Positions 8,448 to 17,665 of a stretch of 36,705 nt of DNA are shown piece by piece; position 1 is the stretch's first letter; each line of letters begins with the position of its first letter. The notes below the pieces were generated by a model. That model was not told the origin of the DNA. It made no database searches and saw only the letters and a program-made list of their open reading frames with translations. The stretch is from Nitrosomonas sp. GTDB lineage: Bacteria; Pseudomonadota; Gammaproteobacteria; Burkholderiales; Nitrosomonadaceae. Where the stretch lies: the NCBI RefSeq assembly GCF_022842015.1, contig NZ_JALHQJ010000031.1, forward strand, positions 1 through 36,705, read 5' to 3'. Made by a program: the position numbers and the translations under genes.

Positions 8448-9959
8448 ATGCCTTTCAGCCCAATTATCCTGTGGACAGACGCGCTTATATATTTATTCGT
8501 AGGTATTGTACTTTTTTTGATTTGCTATGTAAGACGGAACGAACATCTATTGACACCCTGGAAACGTGTAGGACATAGTGCCAGCGGCATGTCTGCGCTG
8601 ACTGTGCTACTTTTTTTCCTGATCGTAGGGTTACTCGATACGATCCATTTCCGGCCCGCTCTTGAGCACAAAACCCCAAACGGAGAAAGAGTCTACAGTG
8701 TAGAGGTCTTAAGCCTGCTTGATCTCTTGGTAACACCACTGCGCACCAATATGGAAAAAACCTATTCCGCGCCATTGGCCACACATCTCTACGCAAAAGA
8801 AACGATTGAACTTCCCGATGGAAAGCAAATTCGAATCTTCGCTCGACTTAAGTATGGTGGAAGCCACCTGAAAAATCCGGATAAGGATCATGTCAATGAT
8901 ATTATATGGCGCAGCGCAAAAGGATTGATGGTTGGCTCTCTGGTCTGGTGCTTATTGGCCGCAGGTTTAATCAATTTTTTGTCGCATCGTCATCAGGAAA
9001 AATTCACCCAAACCATCGCAACCATTTTGCAACGCAAAACGGAAATTCCCTGGTACGCCATTTTGATCACATTATTAATCCTCTTGATGATCATCGGTTG
9101 TGGAACAGCGTTAGCCAGCCATTATCATGTATTGGGTACCGACAAGGTTGGGCAAGATATTTTGTATCAATCACTTAAAAGTATTCGTATCGCTTTAGTC
9201 ATTGGTACGCTAACTACGTTGATCATGCTGCCGTTTGCACTGTTGCTCGGCATTATGGCTGGTTATTTCAGAGGCTGGATTGATGATGTCATTCAATATA
9301 CTTACACCACATTAAATTCCATACCTAGCGTATTATTGATCGCCGCTGCAGTTCTTATGATGCAAGTGTATATTGAAACCCATTCGGAATTGTTCGAAAC
9401 CATCGCTGCACGCGCCGATCTACGCTTGCTCTTTCTGTGCATTATACTTGGCGTTACCAGTTGGACCAGCTTATGCCGCTTGCTTCGCGGCGAAGCCATG
9501 AAGCTGCGTGAATTGGAATATATCCAGGCGGCACATGCATTTGGCGTCTCACATTGGCGCATCATCACGCGGCATATTTTACCGAATGTAATGCACATCG
9601 TGTTAATTGCGACTGTGATGGATTTTAGTGGTTTAGTTCTGGCCGAGGCGGTGTTATCTTATGTCGGCGTTGGCGTCGATCCTTCCATGATGAGCTTTGG
9701 CACGATGATTAACGCGGCACGCTTGGAAATGGCGCGTGAACCCATGGTCTGGTGGGCATTGCTATCAGCATTCATCTTTATGTTCACTTTGGTATTGAGC
9801 GCCAATTTGTTTGCCGATGCAGTACAAAACGCATTAGATCCGCGCAGAAGGACGTTAAAACAAAGCAAGAGGTTCTTTCAAAAGCCAGACAATAAAGAAC
9901 AAACACCCAGCAAATTATCCCAAGCTATTAAGCCAACAGGGTCATCTCATCAGCCATGA
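8448..9959 (+). CDS. Peptide-type ABC transporter permease (DppC/YejE-like)
   Basis: A 503-residue inner membrane protein, much longer than ordinary DppC/YejE (about 300-340 residues). The extra N-terminal part (residues 1 to about 220) has membrane segments and a non-membrane region. The C-terminal half is a typical binding-protein-dependent permease domain. HVLGTDKVGQDILYQSL is the conserved entry motif of the family, and the EAA-type cytoplasmic loop occurs near EYIQAAHAFGVSHWRII. The stop overlaps the next gene by ATGA (9956-9959), so it is coupled to the ATPase. The usual partner permease (DppB/YejB) and a peptide-binding protein are not adjacent. The start has no strong ribosome site. 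The substrate class (oligopeptide) is inferred from the family. Confidence 0.88.
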   Translation: MPFSPIILWTDALIYLFVGIVLFLICYVRRNEHLLTPWKRVGHSASGMSALTVLLFFLIVGLLDTIHFRPALEHKTPNGERVYSVEVLSLLDLLVTPLRTNMEKTYSAPLATHLYAKETIELPDGKQIRIFARLKYGGSHLKNPDKDHVNDIIWRSAKGLMVGSLVWCLLAAGLINFLSHRHQEKFTQTIATILQRKTEIPWYAILITLLILLMIIGCGTALASHYHVLGTDKVGQDILYQSLKSIRIALVIGTLTTLIMLPFALLLGIMAGYFRGWIDDVIQYTYTTLNSIPSVLLIAAAVLMMQVYIETHSELFETIAARADLRLLFLCIILGVTSWTSLCRLLRGEAMKLRELEYIQAAHAFGVSHWRIITRHILPNVMHIVLIATVMDFSGLVLAEAVLSYVGVGVDPSMMSFGTMINAARLEMAREPMVWWALLSAFIFMFTLVLSANLFADAVQNALDPRRRTLKQSKRFFQKPDNKEQTPSKLSQAIKPTGSSHQP

Positions 9960-12007
9960 AGAATTTGCTGGAAATTGAAAACCTTGAAACCTTGCTTCAC
10001 ACCGGCGATACACCCGTACGCGCAGTCGATGGATTGTCACTTGAGATTTTCCCTGGTGAAACGTTTGCGTTACTGGGAGAATCCGGCTGCGGCAAATCGA
10101 TGACAGCACTCTCCATTATGCGCTTGTTACCTGAAGTAGGCGAAATTGTCGCCGGGCAGGTTAAAATTAACGGCACAGATCTCTTACAATTATCTGAAGC
10201 CGGTATGCGCACAATCCGCGGCAAGCGCATCAGTATGATTTTTCAGGAACCGATGTTGAGCCTGAATCCAGTTCTCACTATCGCCGAGCAAATTGAAGAA
10301 GTATTGAACCAGCATTTGCAGTTATCCAAGGGCGCAACCAAGAAACGCATTCAGGAACTGTTAGAGCAAGTTGGCATTCCCGATGCAACGCAGCGCATGC
10401 ATGAATATCCGTTCCAGTTTTCCGGTGGCATGAAACAGCGTGCTATGATCGCCATGGCGCTTGCAGGCGAACCTGAATTACTCATTGCCGATGAGCCAAC
10501 GACAGCCTTGGATGTAACGATTCAGGCACAAGTCCTGGATCTAATGCGACAAATCCAGATACGCACGCACATGGCAATTTTACTGATCACACATGATCTA
10601 GGTGTGGTCGCCGAAATGGCCCAACGCATTGCAGTGATGTACGCAGGAGAAATCGTCGAACTGGCCTCCCGACATGATTTCTTTCAGCATCCAGCTCATC
10701 CCTATTCGCAGCAATTGTTTGCATCTTTACCCGGGAAACAAAAACGCGATCAGGCGCTAGCCGTGATTCAGGGCAATGTGCCCTCCCTCGCGCAACAGTT
10801 TAACGGCTGCCGTTTTGTTGATCGTTGTAACCAAGCATTGGCTATCTGTCACAATACAATTCCCCAGTGGTATCCGGTAACATCGGGCCATCAAGTGCGA
10901 TGTCATTTGTATCAGCAAAATGCCCTAGGGAAACCACCGATCGATAACACTAATCAGTGCATAACTACGTTAGATGTCAAATCCAATACGACAGAAGAAA
11001 CTTTATTACAGGTTACCGACCTCAAAGTACATTTTCCGATCCGCAAAGGATTACTCAAGCGCATAGTCGGTCACGTCAAAGCAGTCGACGGTGTATCGCT
11101 GAAAATTGTTACCGGAAAAACTTTAGCATTAGTCGGTGAATCAGGGTGTGGCAAAACAACCATTGGCAAAAGCATTTTGCAATTGATTAAACCAACTGCC
11201 GGGAGTGTACGCTTCAGAAACCAAGAACTGGTTGCTCTAAAACGCAGCCAGTTGCGGCAAATACGTTCCCAATTTCAAATCATATTTCAGGACCCCTACT
11301 CTTCACTGAATCCACGCATGCGAATTATTGAGATTCTGCGAGAGGGCATGGATGCCTTAGCAATCAGTAAAAAGAATGATTCTAAAACTCGGGATCAATC
11401 ATCAAACTATTCAAGAGAGGAAGAAATTAATGCGTTATTGCGGCAAGTTGGTTTGCCTGTTGAGGTAAAATGGCGTTATCCGCATGAGTTCTCCGGTGGG
11501 CAACGGCAGCGCATCGCCATTGCACGCGCTTTGGCGGTTAACCCAGAGCTATTAATCTGCGATGAGCCAACTAGCGCACTCGATGTGTCGGTTCAAGCAC
11601 AAATCCTGAATCTGCTCAAATCGCTGCAAAATAATTTAGGACTTGCATTTTTGTTTATTACCCACAATATCGCTGTTGTGGAATATTTAGCTGATGAGGT
11701 TGCCGTCATGTATCTGGGACGAATTGTTGAATATGGACGCATTAATGAGGTGATGAACCACCCTAGACACCCCTACACCCAGGCGTTGCTATCGTCAGTT
11801 CCGCAAATCGCATCTGATCCTGACCGCCACATCATTGCGCTGAAAGGAGATTTACCATCACCAGTCACGCCACCTACCGGTTGCCATTTCCATCCGCGTT
11901 GTGCCAGCGCCATGCCGATTTGCCGCGTAACCTACCCCCCGGCAAGCACATTCAGCACAACGCACACAACCCATTGTTTCCTTTATCCACACGAACAAGT
12001 TTCTTGA
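9956..12007 (+). CDS. Peptide-type ABC transporter ATPase with two nucleotide-binding domains (YejF-like)
   Basis: A 683-residue fusion of two ATPase domains. Domain 1 has Walker A GESGCGKS, signature FSGGMKQR and Walker B LLIADEPTTALD. Domain 2 has GESGCGKTTIGKS, FSGGQRQRIAIARAL and LLICDEPTSALD. After each is the oligopeptide-type C-terminal extension with HPYSQQL/HPYTQAL and cysteine-containing segments (GCRFVDRC, GCHFHPRC). This matches the DppD-DppF/YejF layout. It energises import of peptides (or related compounds) with the permease encoded directly upstream, which it overlaps by 4 nt. The prfC start follows 4 nt after the stop, so the whole run may be one operon. The family call is firm; the substrate is not known. 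Confidence 0.93.
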   Translation: MKNLLEIENLETLLHTGDTPVRAVDGLSLEIFPGETFALLGESGCGKSMTALSIMRLLPEVGEIVAGQVKINGTDLLQLSEAGMRTIRGKRISMIFQEPMLSLNPVLTIAEQIEEVLNQHLQLSKGATKKRIQELLEQVGIPDATQRMHEYPFQFSGGMKQRAMIAMALAGEPELLIADEPTTALDVTIQAQVLDLMRQIQIRTHMAILLITHDLGVVAEMAQRIAVMYAGEIVELASRHDFFQHPAHPYSQQLFASLPGKQKRDQALAVIQGNVPSLAQQFNGCRFVDRCNQALAICHNTIPQWYPVTSGHQVRCHLYQQNALGKPPIDNTNQCITTLDVKSNTTEETLLQVTDLKVHFPIRKGLLKRIVGHVKAVDGVSLKIVTGKTLALVGESGCGKTTIGKSILQLIKPTAGSVRFRNQELVALKRSQLRQIRSQFQIIFQDPYSSLNPRMRIIEILREGMDALAISKKNDSKTRDQSSNYSREEEINALLRQVGLPVEVKWRYPHEFSGGQRQRIAIARALAVNPELLICDEPTSALDVSVQAQILNLLKSLQNNLGLAFLFITHNIAVVEYLADEVAVMYLGRIVEYGRINEVMNHPRHPYTQALLSSVPQIASDPDRHIIALKGDLPSPVTPPTGCHFHPRCASAMPICRVTYPPASTFSTTHTTHCFLYPHEQVS

Positions 12008-12011
12008 AATT

Positions 12012-13622
12012 ATGAGTATTCATAACGAAGTGGCGCGCCGCCGCACTTTCGCCATCATTTCACATCCCGATGCAGGTAAAACAACGCTGACAGAAAAATT
12101 GTTGATGTATGCTGGCGCGATTCATATCGCCGGTAGCGTAAAAGCACGCAAAGCCAGTCGTCACGCCACCTCGGATTGGATGGAGATCGAAAAACAACGC
12201 GGCATCTCGGTCGCCAGTTCAGTAATGCAAATGGAATACCGCGATTGCATCATCAACTTACTGGATACACCCGGTCACCAGGACTTCTCGGAAGATACCT
12301 ATCGTGTACTCACCGCAGTCGATGCCGCATTGATGGTGATTGATGCCGCCAACGGCGTTGAAGCTCAGACACTTCGTCTACTGGAGGTTTGCCGGGCACG
12401 TAATACCCCTATCATCACATTTGTCAATAAAATGGATCGTGAGGTGCGCGAACCGCTGGATTTGATCGATGAAATCGAACGTACCCTCGGTATGGCTACA
12501 ATTCCATTCACTTGGCCTGTTGGTATGGGGAAAAACTTCCATGGCGTATGTGATCTGAAAAATGATTGTATGCGCGTATTCCAACCTGGATCCGACCGCA
12601 TCGACAGCAAAAATGAGGTGATCGCGCATTTCCAAGATCCGCAGATCCAGCAGCGTTTTGGTAGTGATTTATCTACCGCATTACAGGCAATCGAGTTGAT
12701 CAGGGGTGCTTCACCGACTTTTGATCATGCGGCTTTTCTTGCGGGTCAACAAACTCCTGTTTTCTTTGGTTCCGCGATCAACAACTTTGGTGTACGGGAA
12801 ATTCTTGATGCTTTGGTCGATTTGGCGCCACCGCCGGAGTCACGTAACGCGATTCAGCGTGAAGTGTTGCCGGATGAAAAAAAATTCTCCGGTATGGTAT
12901 TTAAAATCCAGGCTAATATGAATCTGGCACATCGCGATCGCATTGCTTTTGTGCGTGTGTGCTCGGGTCATTTCAAGCGTGGCATGAATTTGAAAGTTGC
13001 ACGTAACGGCAAGGATATCCGTACCAGCACGGTAGTATCTTTTTTATCGCAGCGTCGCGACATTCTTGAAGAAGCGTATCCAGGAGATATCATTGGCATA
13101 CCGAATCACGGTACGCTGCAACTCGGCGACACTTTAACTGAGGGCGAAGTGTTGCAATTCACCGGATTGCCTTTTTTTGCCCCGGAAATTTTCCGTACCG
13201 TTGAAATATCAGATCCGCTACGCAGCAAGCAACTGAAACTGGGATTAACGCAATTAGGTGAAGAAGGTGCGATCCAAGTATTCCGTCCGCATTTGGGCAA
13301 TATGCTGTTACTGGGTGCGGTCGGTACGTTACAGTTTGAAGTGGTCACTCACCGGCTCCAACATGAGTATGCGGTGGCTGCGCGGATAGCGCCAGCCAAA
13401 TATCAATTGGCCCGCTGGATTACTTGTGACGATTCACGCGAATTACAACGTTTTATTGAAGCCAATGCGCACCGTATCGCCTACGATGCGGTAGACGCCC
13501 CAACCTTTCTGGCCGCTTTTGGCGCAGAATTGAGTGTCGCTGAAGATAATTGGCCCGCGATTCGCTTTCATAAACTGCGCGAACACGCCGGTTTGGTTTT
13601 TCAGAATCACATGAACGGATAA
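12012..13622 (+). CDS. prfC: Peptide chain release factor 3
   Basis: A 536-residue translational GTPase, close to the usual RF3 length of about 530. The G motifs are present: SHPDAGKTT (G1), DTPGHQDF (G3) and NKMDRE (G4), with the RF3-type segment GSVKARKASRHATSDWMEIE between G1 and G3. RF3 removes RF1/RF2 from ribosomes after termination and takes part in quality control. The gene begins 4 nt after the ABC ATPase stop with only a weak ribosome site, suggesting coupled translation, and its TAA overlaps the ATG of the next gene (TAATG). Nothing looks damaged. Confidence 0.96.
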   Translation: MSIHNEVARRRTFAIISHPDAGKTTLTEKLLMYAGAIHIAGSVKARKASRHATSDWMEIEKQRGISVASSVMQMEYRDCIINLLDTPGHQDFSEDTYRVLTAVDAALMVIDAANGVEAQTLRLLEVCRARNTPIITFVNKMDREVREPLDLIDEIERTLGMATIPFTWPVGMGKNFHGVCDLKNDCMRVFQPGSDRIDSKNEVIAHFQDPQIQQRFGSDLSTALQAIELIRGASPTFDHAAFLAGQQTPVFFGSAINNFGVREILDALVDLAPPPESRNAIQREVLPDEKKFSGMVFKIQANMNLAHRDRIAFVRVCSGHFKRGMNLKVARNGKDIRTSTVVSFLSQRRDILEEAYPGDIIGIPNHGTLQLGDTLTEGEVLQFTGLPFFAPEIFRTVEISDPLRSKQLKLGLTQLGEEGAIQVFRPHLGNMLLLGAVGTLQFEVVTHRLQHEYAVAARIAPAKYQLARWITCDDSRELQRFIEANAHRIAYDAVDAPTFLAAFGAELSVAEDNWPAIRFHKLREHAGLVFQNHMNG

Positions 13623-14695
13623 TGGTCAGTGGGATGAAATGGATATCGATTATTTTATTACTCAATCTTTTTACAGCACCCACATCGGCTAGTAATTTAA
13701 TTTCCACACCCACTGACCATCTCACTCAATTTGTTGTCATCGGTGACATGCCATACACCGACACAGAATATGCACTGTTAGAACAGCCTGATGGAGCCAT
13801 CGCCAAAACCATTCGCACACTCAATCCTCCCTTGTTGATCCACTTGGGAGACTTCAAGCAGAGTCGATTAAGTTGTAGCGATGAATTGTTCCAAGATCGT
13901 TACCGTCAAATTGCGCAGCTCAATCCGCACAAAATCGTCTATACCCCCGGCGATAATGAATGGGTGGATTGTGACCGATTTACCTTTTCCGCACGTTATG
14001 ACGAGCTGGAGCGGCTCAGTTTCTTGCGCCAGCTTTTTTTCCACCAGGATCAGTATCAGTTAACTAAAGATATTCCTGATCTTATCCGGCAAGAAGGTTT
14101 TATTGAAAACGCGCTATGGGAATCCAATCAAGTTGTTTTTGCCACACTGCATGTTCCTGGAACAAATAATGGCCGTAAGGAAATTTTGCGCAGCAATCTG
14201 CAGGATGCCTTGAACGAAGCCGATTATCGCGACCAATCCAACGAGAAATGGCTGCAACGATTATTTATCGCAGCAGAATCCGCGCCGGCAATCGTGATTG
14301 CATTGCATGCCGATATTTTTAATTTTGATCATGAAAAACCAGCTTGTACTATCAAAAATCGCACTAACTGCGATGGTTATCGAAAGTTACGTGATTTGAT
14401 TAAAAGCAAAGTTACACAAATTAACAAGCCGACTCTGGTCATTCATGGCGACTCCCAGGCATATTGCCTGCAACAACCGTACACCTCGATTCCTAATCTT
14501 TGGCGGCTCAACGCCCCCGGAGACTACAAATACATTGATGCCAGCCAGGTTGTTTTTGATCCGAAAAATAAAGAAACACCCTTTAGCGTTACCGGCGTAC
14601 TTGATCGCAAGCCCGCTCCGGCAATTTGCAACTATAGTATTTTCGGTGCATCACGACATTCTCCATACTTATTACCAAGAGCGCAGTTATCATGA
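13622..14695 (+). CDS. Secreted calcineurin-like metallophosphoesterase family protein
   Basis: A 357-residue protein with an N-terminal hydrophobic signal (WISIILLLNLFTAPTSAS). The start at 13622 overlaps the prfC stop; an alternative ATG at 13634 (MKWIS) would give a more standard signal peptide. Metallophosphoesterase-like motifs occur in order: VVIGDMPYTD near residue 40, LIHLGDFKQS near 75, YTPGDNEW near 110, then IALHADIF and LVIHGDSQAY. These resemble the GDxH / GDxxxxG / GNHE / H / GHxH series with substitutions (GDMP, GDNE, HGDS), so metal binding is plausible but the catalytic set is atypical. The product is probably periplasmic. The stop overlaps yicC by ATGA. The substrate is unknown. 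Confidence 0.8.
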   Translation: MVSGMKWISIILLLNLFTAPTSASNLISTPTDHLTQFVVIGDMPYTDTEYALLEQPDGAIAKTIRTLNPPLLIHLGDFKQSRLSCSDELFQDRYRQIAQLNPHKIVYTPGDNEWVDCDRFTFSARYDELERLSFLRQLFFHQDQYQLTKDIPDLIRQEGFIENALWESNQVVFATLHVPGTNNGRKEILRSNLQDALNEADYRDQSNEKWLQRLFIAAESAPAIVIALHADIFNFDHEKPACTIKNRTNCDGYRKLRDLIKSKVTQINKPTLVIHGDSQAYCLQQPYTSIPNLWRLNAPGDYKYIDASQVVFDPKNKETPFSVTGVLDRKPAPAICNYSIFGASRHSPYLLPRAQLS

Positions 14696-15558
14696 TATTC
14701 AGCATGACCGGTTACGCCGCCGCTAGCCAAGAAACACCCCAAGGATCTTTCAGCATCGAAATACGCTCAGTCAACAACCGCTATCTGGACATTCTATTCC
14801 GTCTGCCGGATGAATTTCGCAAGCAAGAAGCAGTTATGCGAGAACTGCTCACTACGCAACTCAGCCGTGGCAAAGTCGAATGTCGCCTGAATTTCTCTCC
14901 ATTGGCCAATACGGTAAATTTGCAGCAACTGGATGACGCATTATTAGAAAGATTACTGCATCTGGAGCAAGCGATTAAAACACGGCATCCTGCAGCGGCA
15001 ACGCTAACCGTATCAGAAATTCTTAAATGGCCCGGCATACTGGAAAGTAATCATACAAACTTCGAAGAATTTGATGAAATTGGGATGATGCTACTGCAAG
15101 CTGCTCTGGATGATTTAAAAGCCGCACGAATACGTGAAGGTAATAAACTCAGATCAATTTTACTGAATCGCATTCAGCAAATGCGCCAGCTCTTGCAAAT
15201 GGCATCACCGCGAATTCCGACACTCATTGCAGCATTTGAAGAAAAACTACGTACCCGCTTGGAAGAAATCATAAGCAATAACGAGGATGAACGCATTCGC
15301 CAGGAAATCACGCTATTTGCCGGGAAAATCGATGTTGACGAAGAGTTGTCACGTCTACAAGCACATCTGGATGAAGTGGAACGCATTCTAAATAAAGGCG
15401 GCTACGTCGGGAAACGACTCGATTTCATGATGCAGGAATTAAATCGTGAAGCCAATACAATCGGATCGAAGTCAGTTGATCTGGAAATCACGCGAATTTC
15501 GATGGAATTGAAGGTGATCATTGAGCAGATGCGGGAACAAGTTCAGAATATTGAATGA
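14692..15558 (+). CDS. YicC/YloC-family endoribonuclease
   Basis: A 288-residue protein of normal family length beginning MIFSMTGYA, the typical YicC opening. SVNNRYLDILFRLPDEFR follows, with a long charged helical middle and the C-terminal GKRLDFMMQELNREANTIGSK signature. Proteins of this family have been described as endoribonucleases acting on RNA. Translation is probably coupled to the upstream gene through an ATGA overlap (14692-14695). In many bacteria yicC neighbours gmk, but here the next gene is unrelated and lies 216 bp away, so this is likely the operon end. No clear intrinsic terminator was seen after it. Confidence 0.92.
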   Translation: MIFSMTGYAAASQETPQGSFSIEIRSVNNRYLDILFRLPDEFRKQEAVMRELLTTQLSRGKVECRLNFSPLANTVNLQQLDDALLERLLHLEQAIKTRHPAAATLTVSEILKWPGILESNHTNFEEFDEIGMMLLQAALDDLKAARIREGNKLRSILLNRIQQMRQLLQMASPRIPTLIAAFEEKLRTRLEEIISNNEDERIRQEITLFAGKIDVDEELSRLQAHLDEVERILNKGGYVGKRLDFMMQELNREANTIGSKSVDLEITRISMELKVIIEQMREQVQNIE

Positions 15559-15774
15559 TCAAATCATTCTGGGCTCTAGTAATATTTATTAATTTTATTA
15601 GTAGATATTAAAACTACGGTTATTTCATCATTTGCCAAAGCAAAAAATTGCTATGCTTAACTTGTGCTGGTATGGCAGATTTAATCCAGTGTGAAATTGA
15701 ATTCATTGTTTGGCAATCCGAGTCGATTATATTAAGAATCTAATCGATATCATTCCATAGAAAACTGAAATAAA

Positions 15775-16002
15775 ATGGGAAAATTATTCTTTTATATCCT
15801 AATTGCATTATTGATTTATTGGATCATTAAAAATCGGCACTCTAAAAAAGACTCCGATATATCTGATCTGGATTCGATTGAAGATACTGTGAGTTGTGTG
15901 CATTGTGGTGTTTACTTGCCTAAAAGCGAAGCTATCAATCACCAGGATAAATATTTCTGTTGCCAGGAACATTGCGACCAATTCTTAAGCTCTTCATCTT
16001 AA
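15775..16002 (+). CDS. PP0621-like small membrane/zinc-ribbon protein
   Basis: A 75-residue protein: one N-terminal membrane helix (LFFYILIALLIYWII), a short charged linker, then a cysteine-containing domain with SCVHCGVYLPKSEA and KYFCCQEHCDQFL. The CxxC plus CCxxxC pattern suggests a small zinc-binding fold facing the cytoplasm. It resembles PP0621-family proteins, which often lie just before pilS in betaproteobacteria, as here (10 nt gap to the pilS start). Its function is not established. Confidence 0.8.
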   Translation: MGKLFFYILIALLIYWIIKNRHSKKDSDISDLDSIEDTVSCVHCGVYLPKSEAINHQDKYFCCQEHCDQFLSSSS

Positions 16003-16012
16003 ATTAATTATC

Positions 16013-17665
16013 GTGTCAACACCCACCTATATATCACAAACGAAACATTCAATTTCCTGGCCTTTCAATTCCAGACTCATGGGCGCTGACCACACCGGAC
16101 AGCGCTGGCGTTCGCTCTATTATTTCAATATTTACCGCGTATTGCTTGGTGGCGCTCTGCTAATTAGTGTTTGGCAATTTAAGTTCACAAATTTTGGCTC
16201 GCACCACTACGTATTGTTTTTGTACGCGGGGATTGTCTATGTGATTTTCGGCTTAACATCTATCCTTCTGATTAAACTAAGAACCCCGAGTTTTAATTGG
16301 CAATTAACCATACAGGTGATTGGTGATATCGTTATTCTCACCGCCATGTTATATGCTAGTGGTGGTTTACAAAGCGGTTTGGGCGCGATACTGCTGATAT
16401 CGCTCGCTGCTGCGGGATTAATCAGCCGCGGTCGTTTAGCGCTATTTTTTGCGTCTATTGCAACGATTAGCTTATTGTTGCAAGAAACTTATTCCTTGCT
16501 TACGATTAATTTTTATTCTGCCCAATACTCACAAGCCGGTATATTGAGCATGGCCTATTTTGCTGTCGCTTGGTTAGCACATCGCTTGGCTGAACATACT
16601 TTAGCGAGTGAGCAGCTAGCTAATGAACGCGGCATTGATCTGGCAAATATGTCACAAGTCAATCAATTAGTAATTCAGGATCTGCAAGAAGGTGTACTGG
16701 TAGTAGATAAACGAGGGATTATTCGGCAGCATAATAGCTACGCTGATAAGTTGCTAGATTTAAAACCATCTATGGGTAAAACAAAATTACTCAGGTTGTC
16801 CAATTATGCACCTGATATAGCTGACAAACTTACAAGTTGGCAGGGGGATAGTGGAATAAATTCTGAGTTGCTACGTTTAACGCATAGTAATGCATTAGTA
16901 CGCATCCGATTTTTACCCATACAAGCTGATTTCCGCAATGGAGTTGTAATTTTCCTTGAAGATATGGGGCGCATACAGGCACAGTTGCAACAACTTAAAC
17001 TGGCAGCAGTTGGGCGTTTAACGGTCAATATTGCGCATGAAATTCGTAACCCACTTTCTTCTATCAATCATGCAGCTGAACTTTTAGAAGAAGAACAGCA
17101 AGAAAATCATAAAGATCCTCGTTTAGTACGAATCATCTGTGATAACACCCGGAGATTAAACAAGATTGTACAGGATGTATTGCAACTGAACCGGCGTAAC
17201 ATTTCAAAACCGGACATCTTTGAGGTCAATGATTTTATTAAAAATTTTATCGAAGAGTTTTGTGATGCGGAAAAAATTGATAGAGATGCATTCATATTTC
17301 AGAACCTCCATAATTATTTAGTTAGTTTTGATCGTGACCACCTGAATCAGATACTCTGGAATTTGTGCAGAAATGCATGGCGACATTGCCGTAAGCAAAC
17401 TGATAGTGTTTATATTGAATTGTCTACAACCAACGGAAATAATATTTGTCTCAATATCATTGACGATGGTCCAGGTGTGGATTCGCAGCAAGTAAAAGAA
17501 ATATTTGAACCTTTTTTTACAACGGCGGCTGGCGGAACAGGATTGGGCCTATATGTGGCGCGCGAATTGTGCGAAACAAATCAGTCATCACTTGACTATA
17601 TTGAAGGTTCTTCAGGTGGCCATTTCAGAATAATCTTTAGTCGCGTAAGCCATGCCGATAGATAA
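16013..17665 (+). CDS. pilS: Two-component sensor histidine kinase PilS
   Basis: A 550-residue protein. About six membrane segments occupy residues 40-200, followed by a PAS-like region (VVDKRGIIRQHNSYADKLLDL). The HisKA box is GRLTVNIAHEIRNPLSS with the phosphorylated His. The ATPase domain shows NLCRNAWRHC (N box), DDGPGVD (G1) and GGTGLGLYVARE (G2). With PilR it controls sigma-54-dependent type IV pilin transcription. The frame starts at GTG 16013 with no clear ribosome site; ATG at 16079 (MGADHTGQ) is an alternative, and the first 22 residues are not diagnostic. It overlaps pilR by 14 nt. No pilin gene is in the window. Confidence 0.9.
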   Translation: MSTPTYISQTKHSISWPFNSRLMGADHTGQRWRSLYYFNIYRVLLGGALLISVWQFKFTNFGSHHYVLFLYAGIVYVIFGLTSILLIKLRTPSFNWQLTIQVIGDIVILTAMLYASGGLQSGLGAILLISLAAAGLISRGRLALFFASIATISLLLQETYSLLTINFYSAQYSQAGILSMAYFAVAWLAHRLAEHTLASEQLANERGIDLANMSQVNQLVIQDLQEGVLVVDKRGIIRQHNSYADKLLDLKPSMGKTKLLRLSNYAPDIADKLTSWQGDSGINSELLRLTHSNALVRIRFLPIQADFRNGVVIFLEDMGRIQAQLQQLKLAAVGRLTVNIAHEIRNPLSSINHAAELLEEEQQENHKDPRLVRIICDNTRRLNKIVQDVLQLNRRNISKPDIFEVNDFIKNFIEEFCDAEKIDRDAFIFQNLHNYLVSFDRDHLNQILWNLCRNAWRHCRKQTDSVYIELSTTNGNNICLNIIDDGPGVDSQQVKEIFEPFFTTAAGGTGLGLYVARELCETNQSSLDYIEGSSGGHFRIIFSRVSHADR

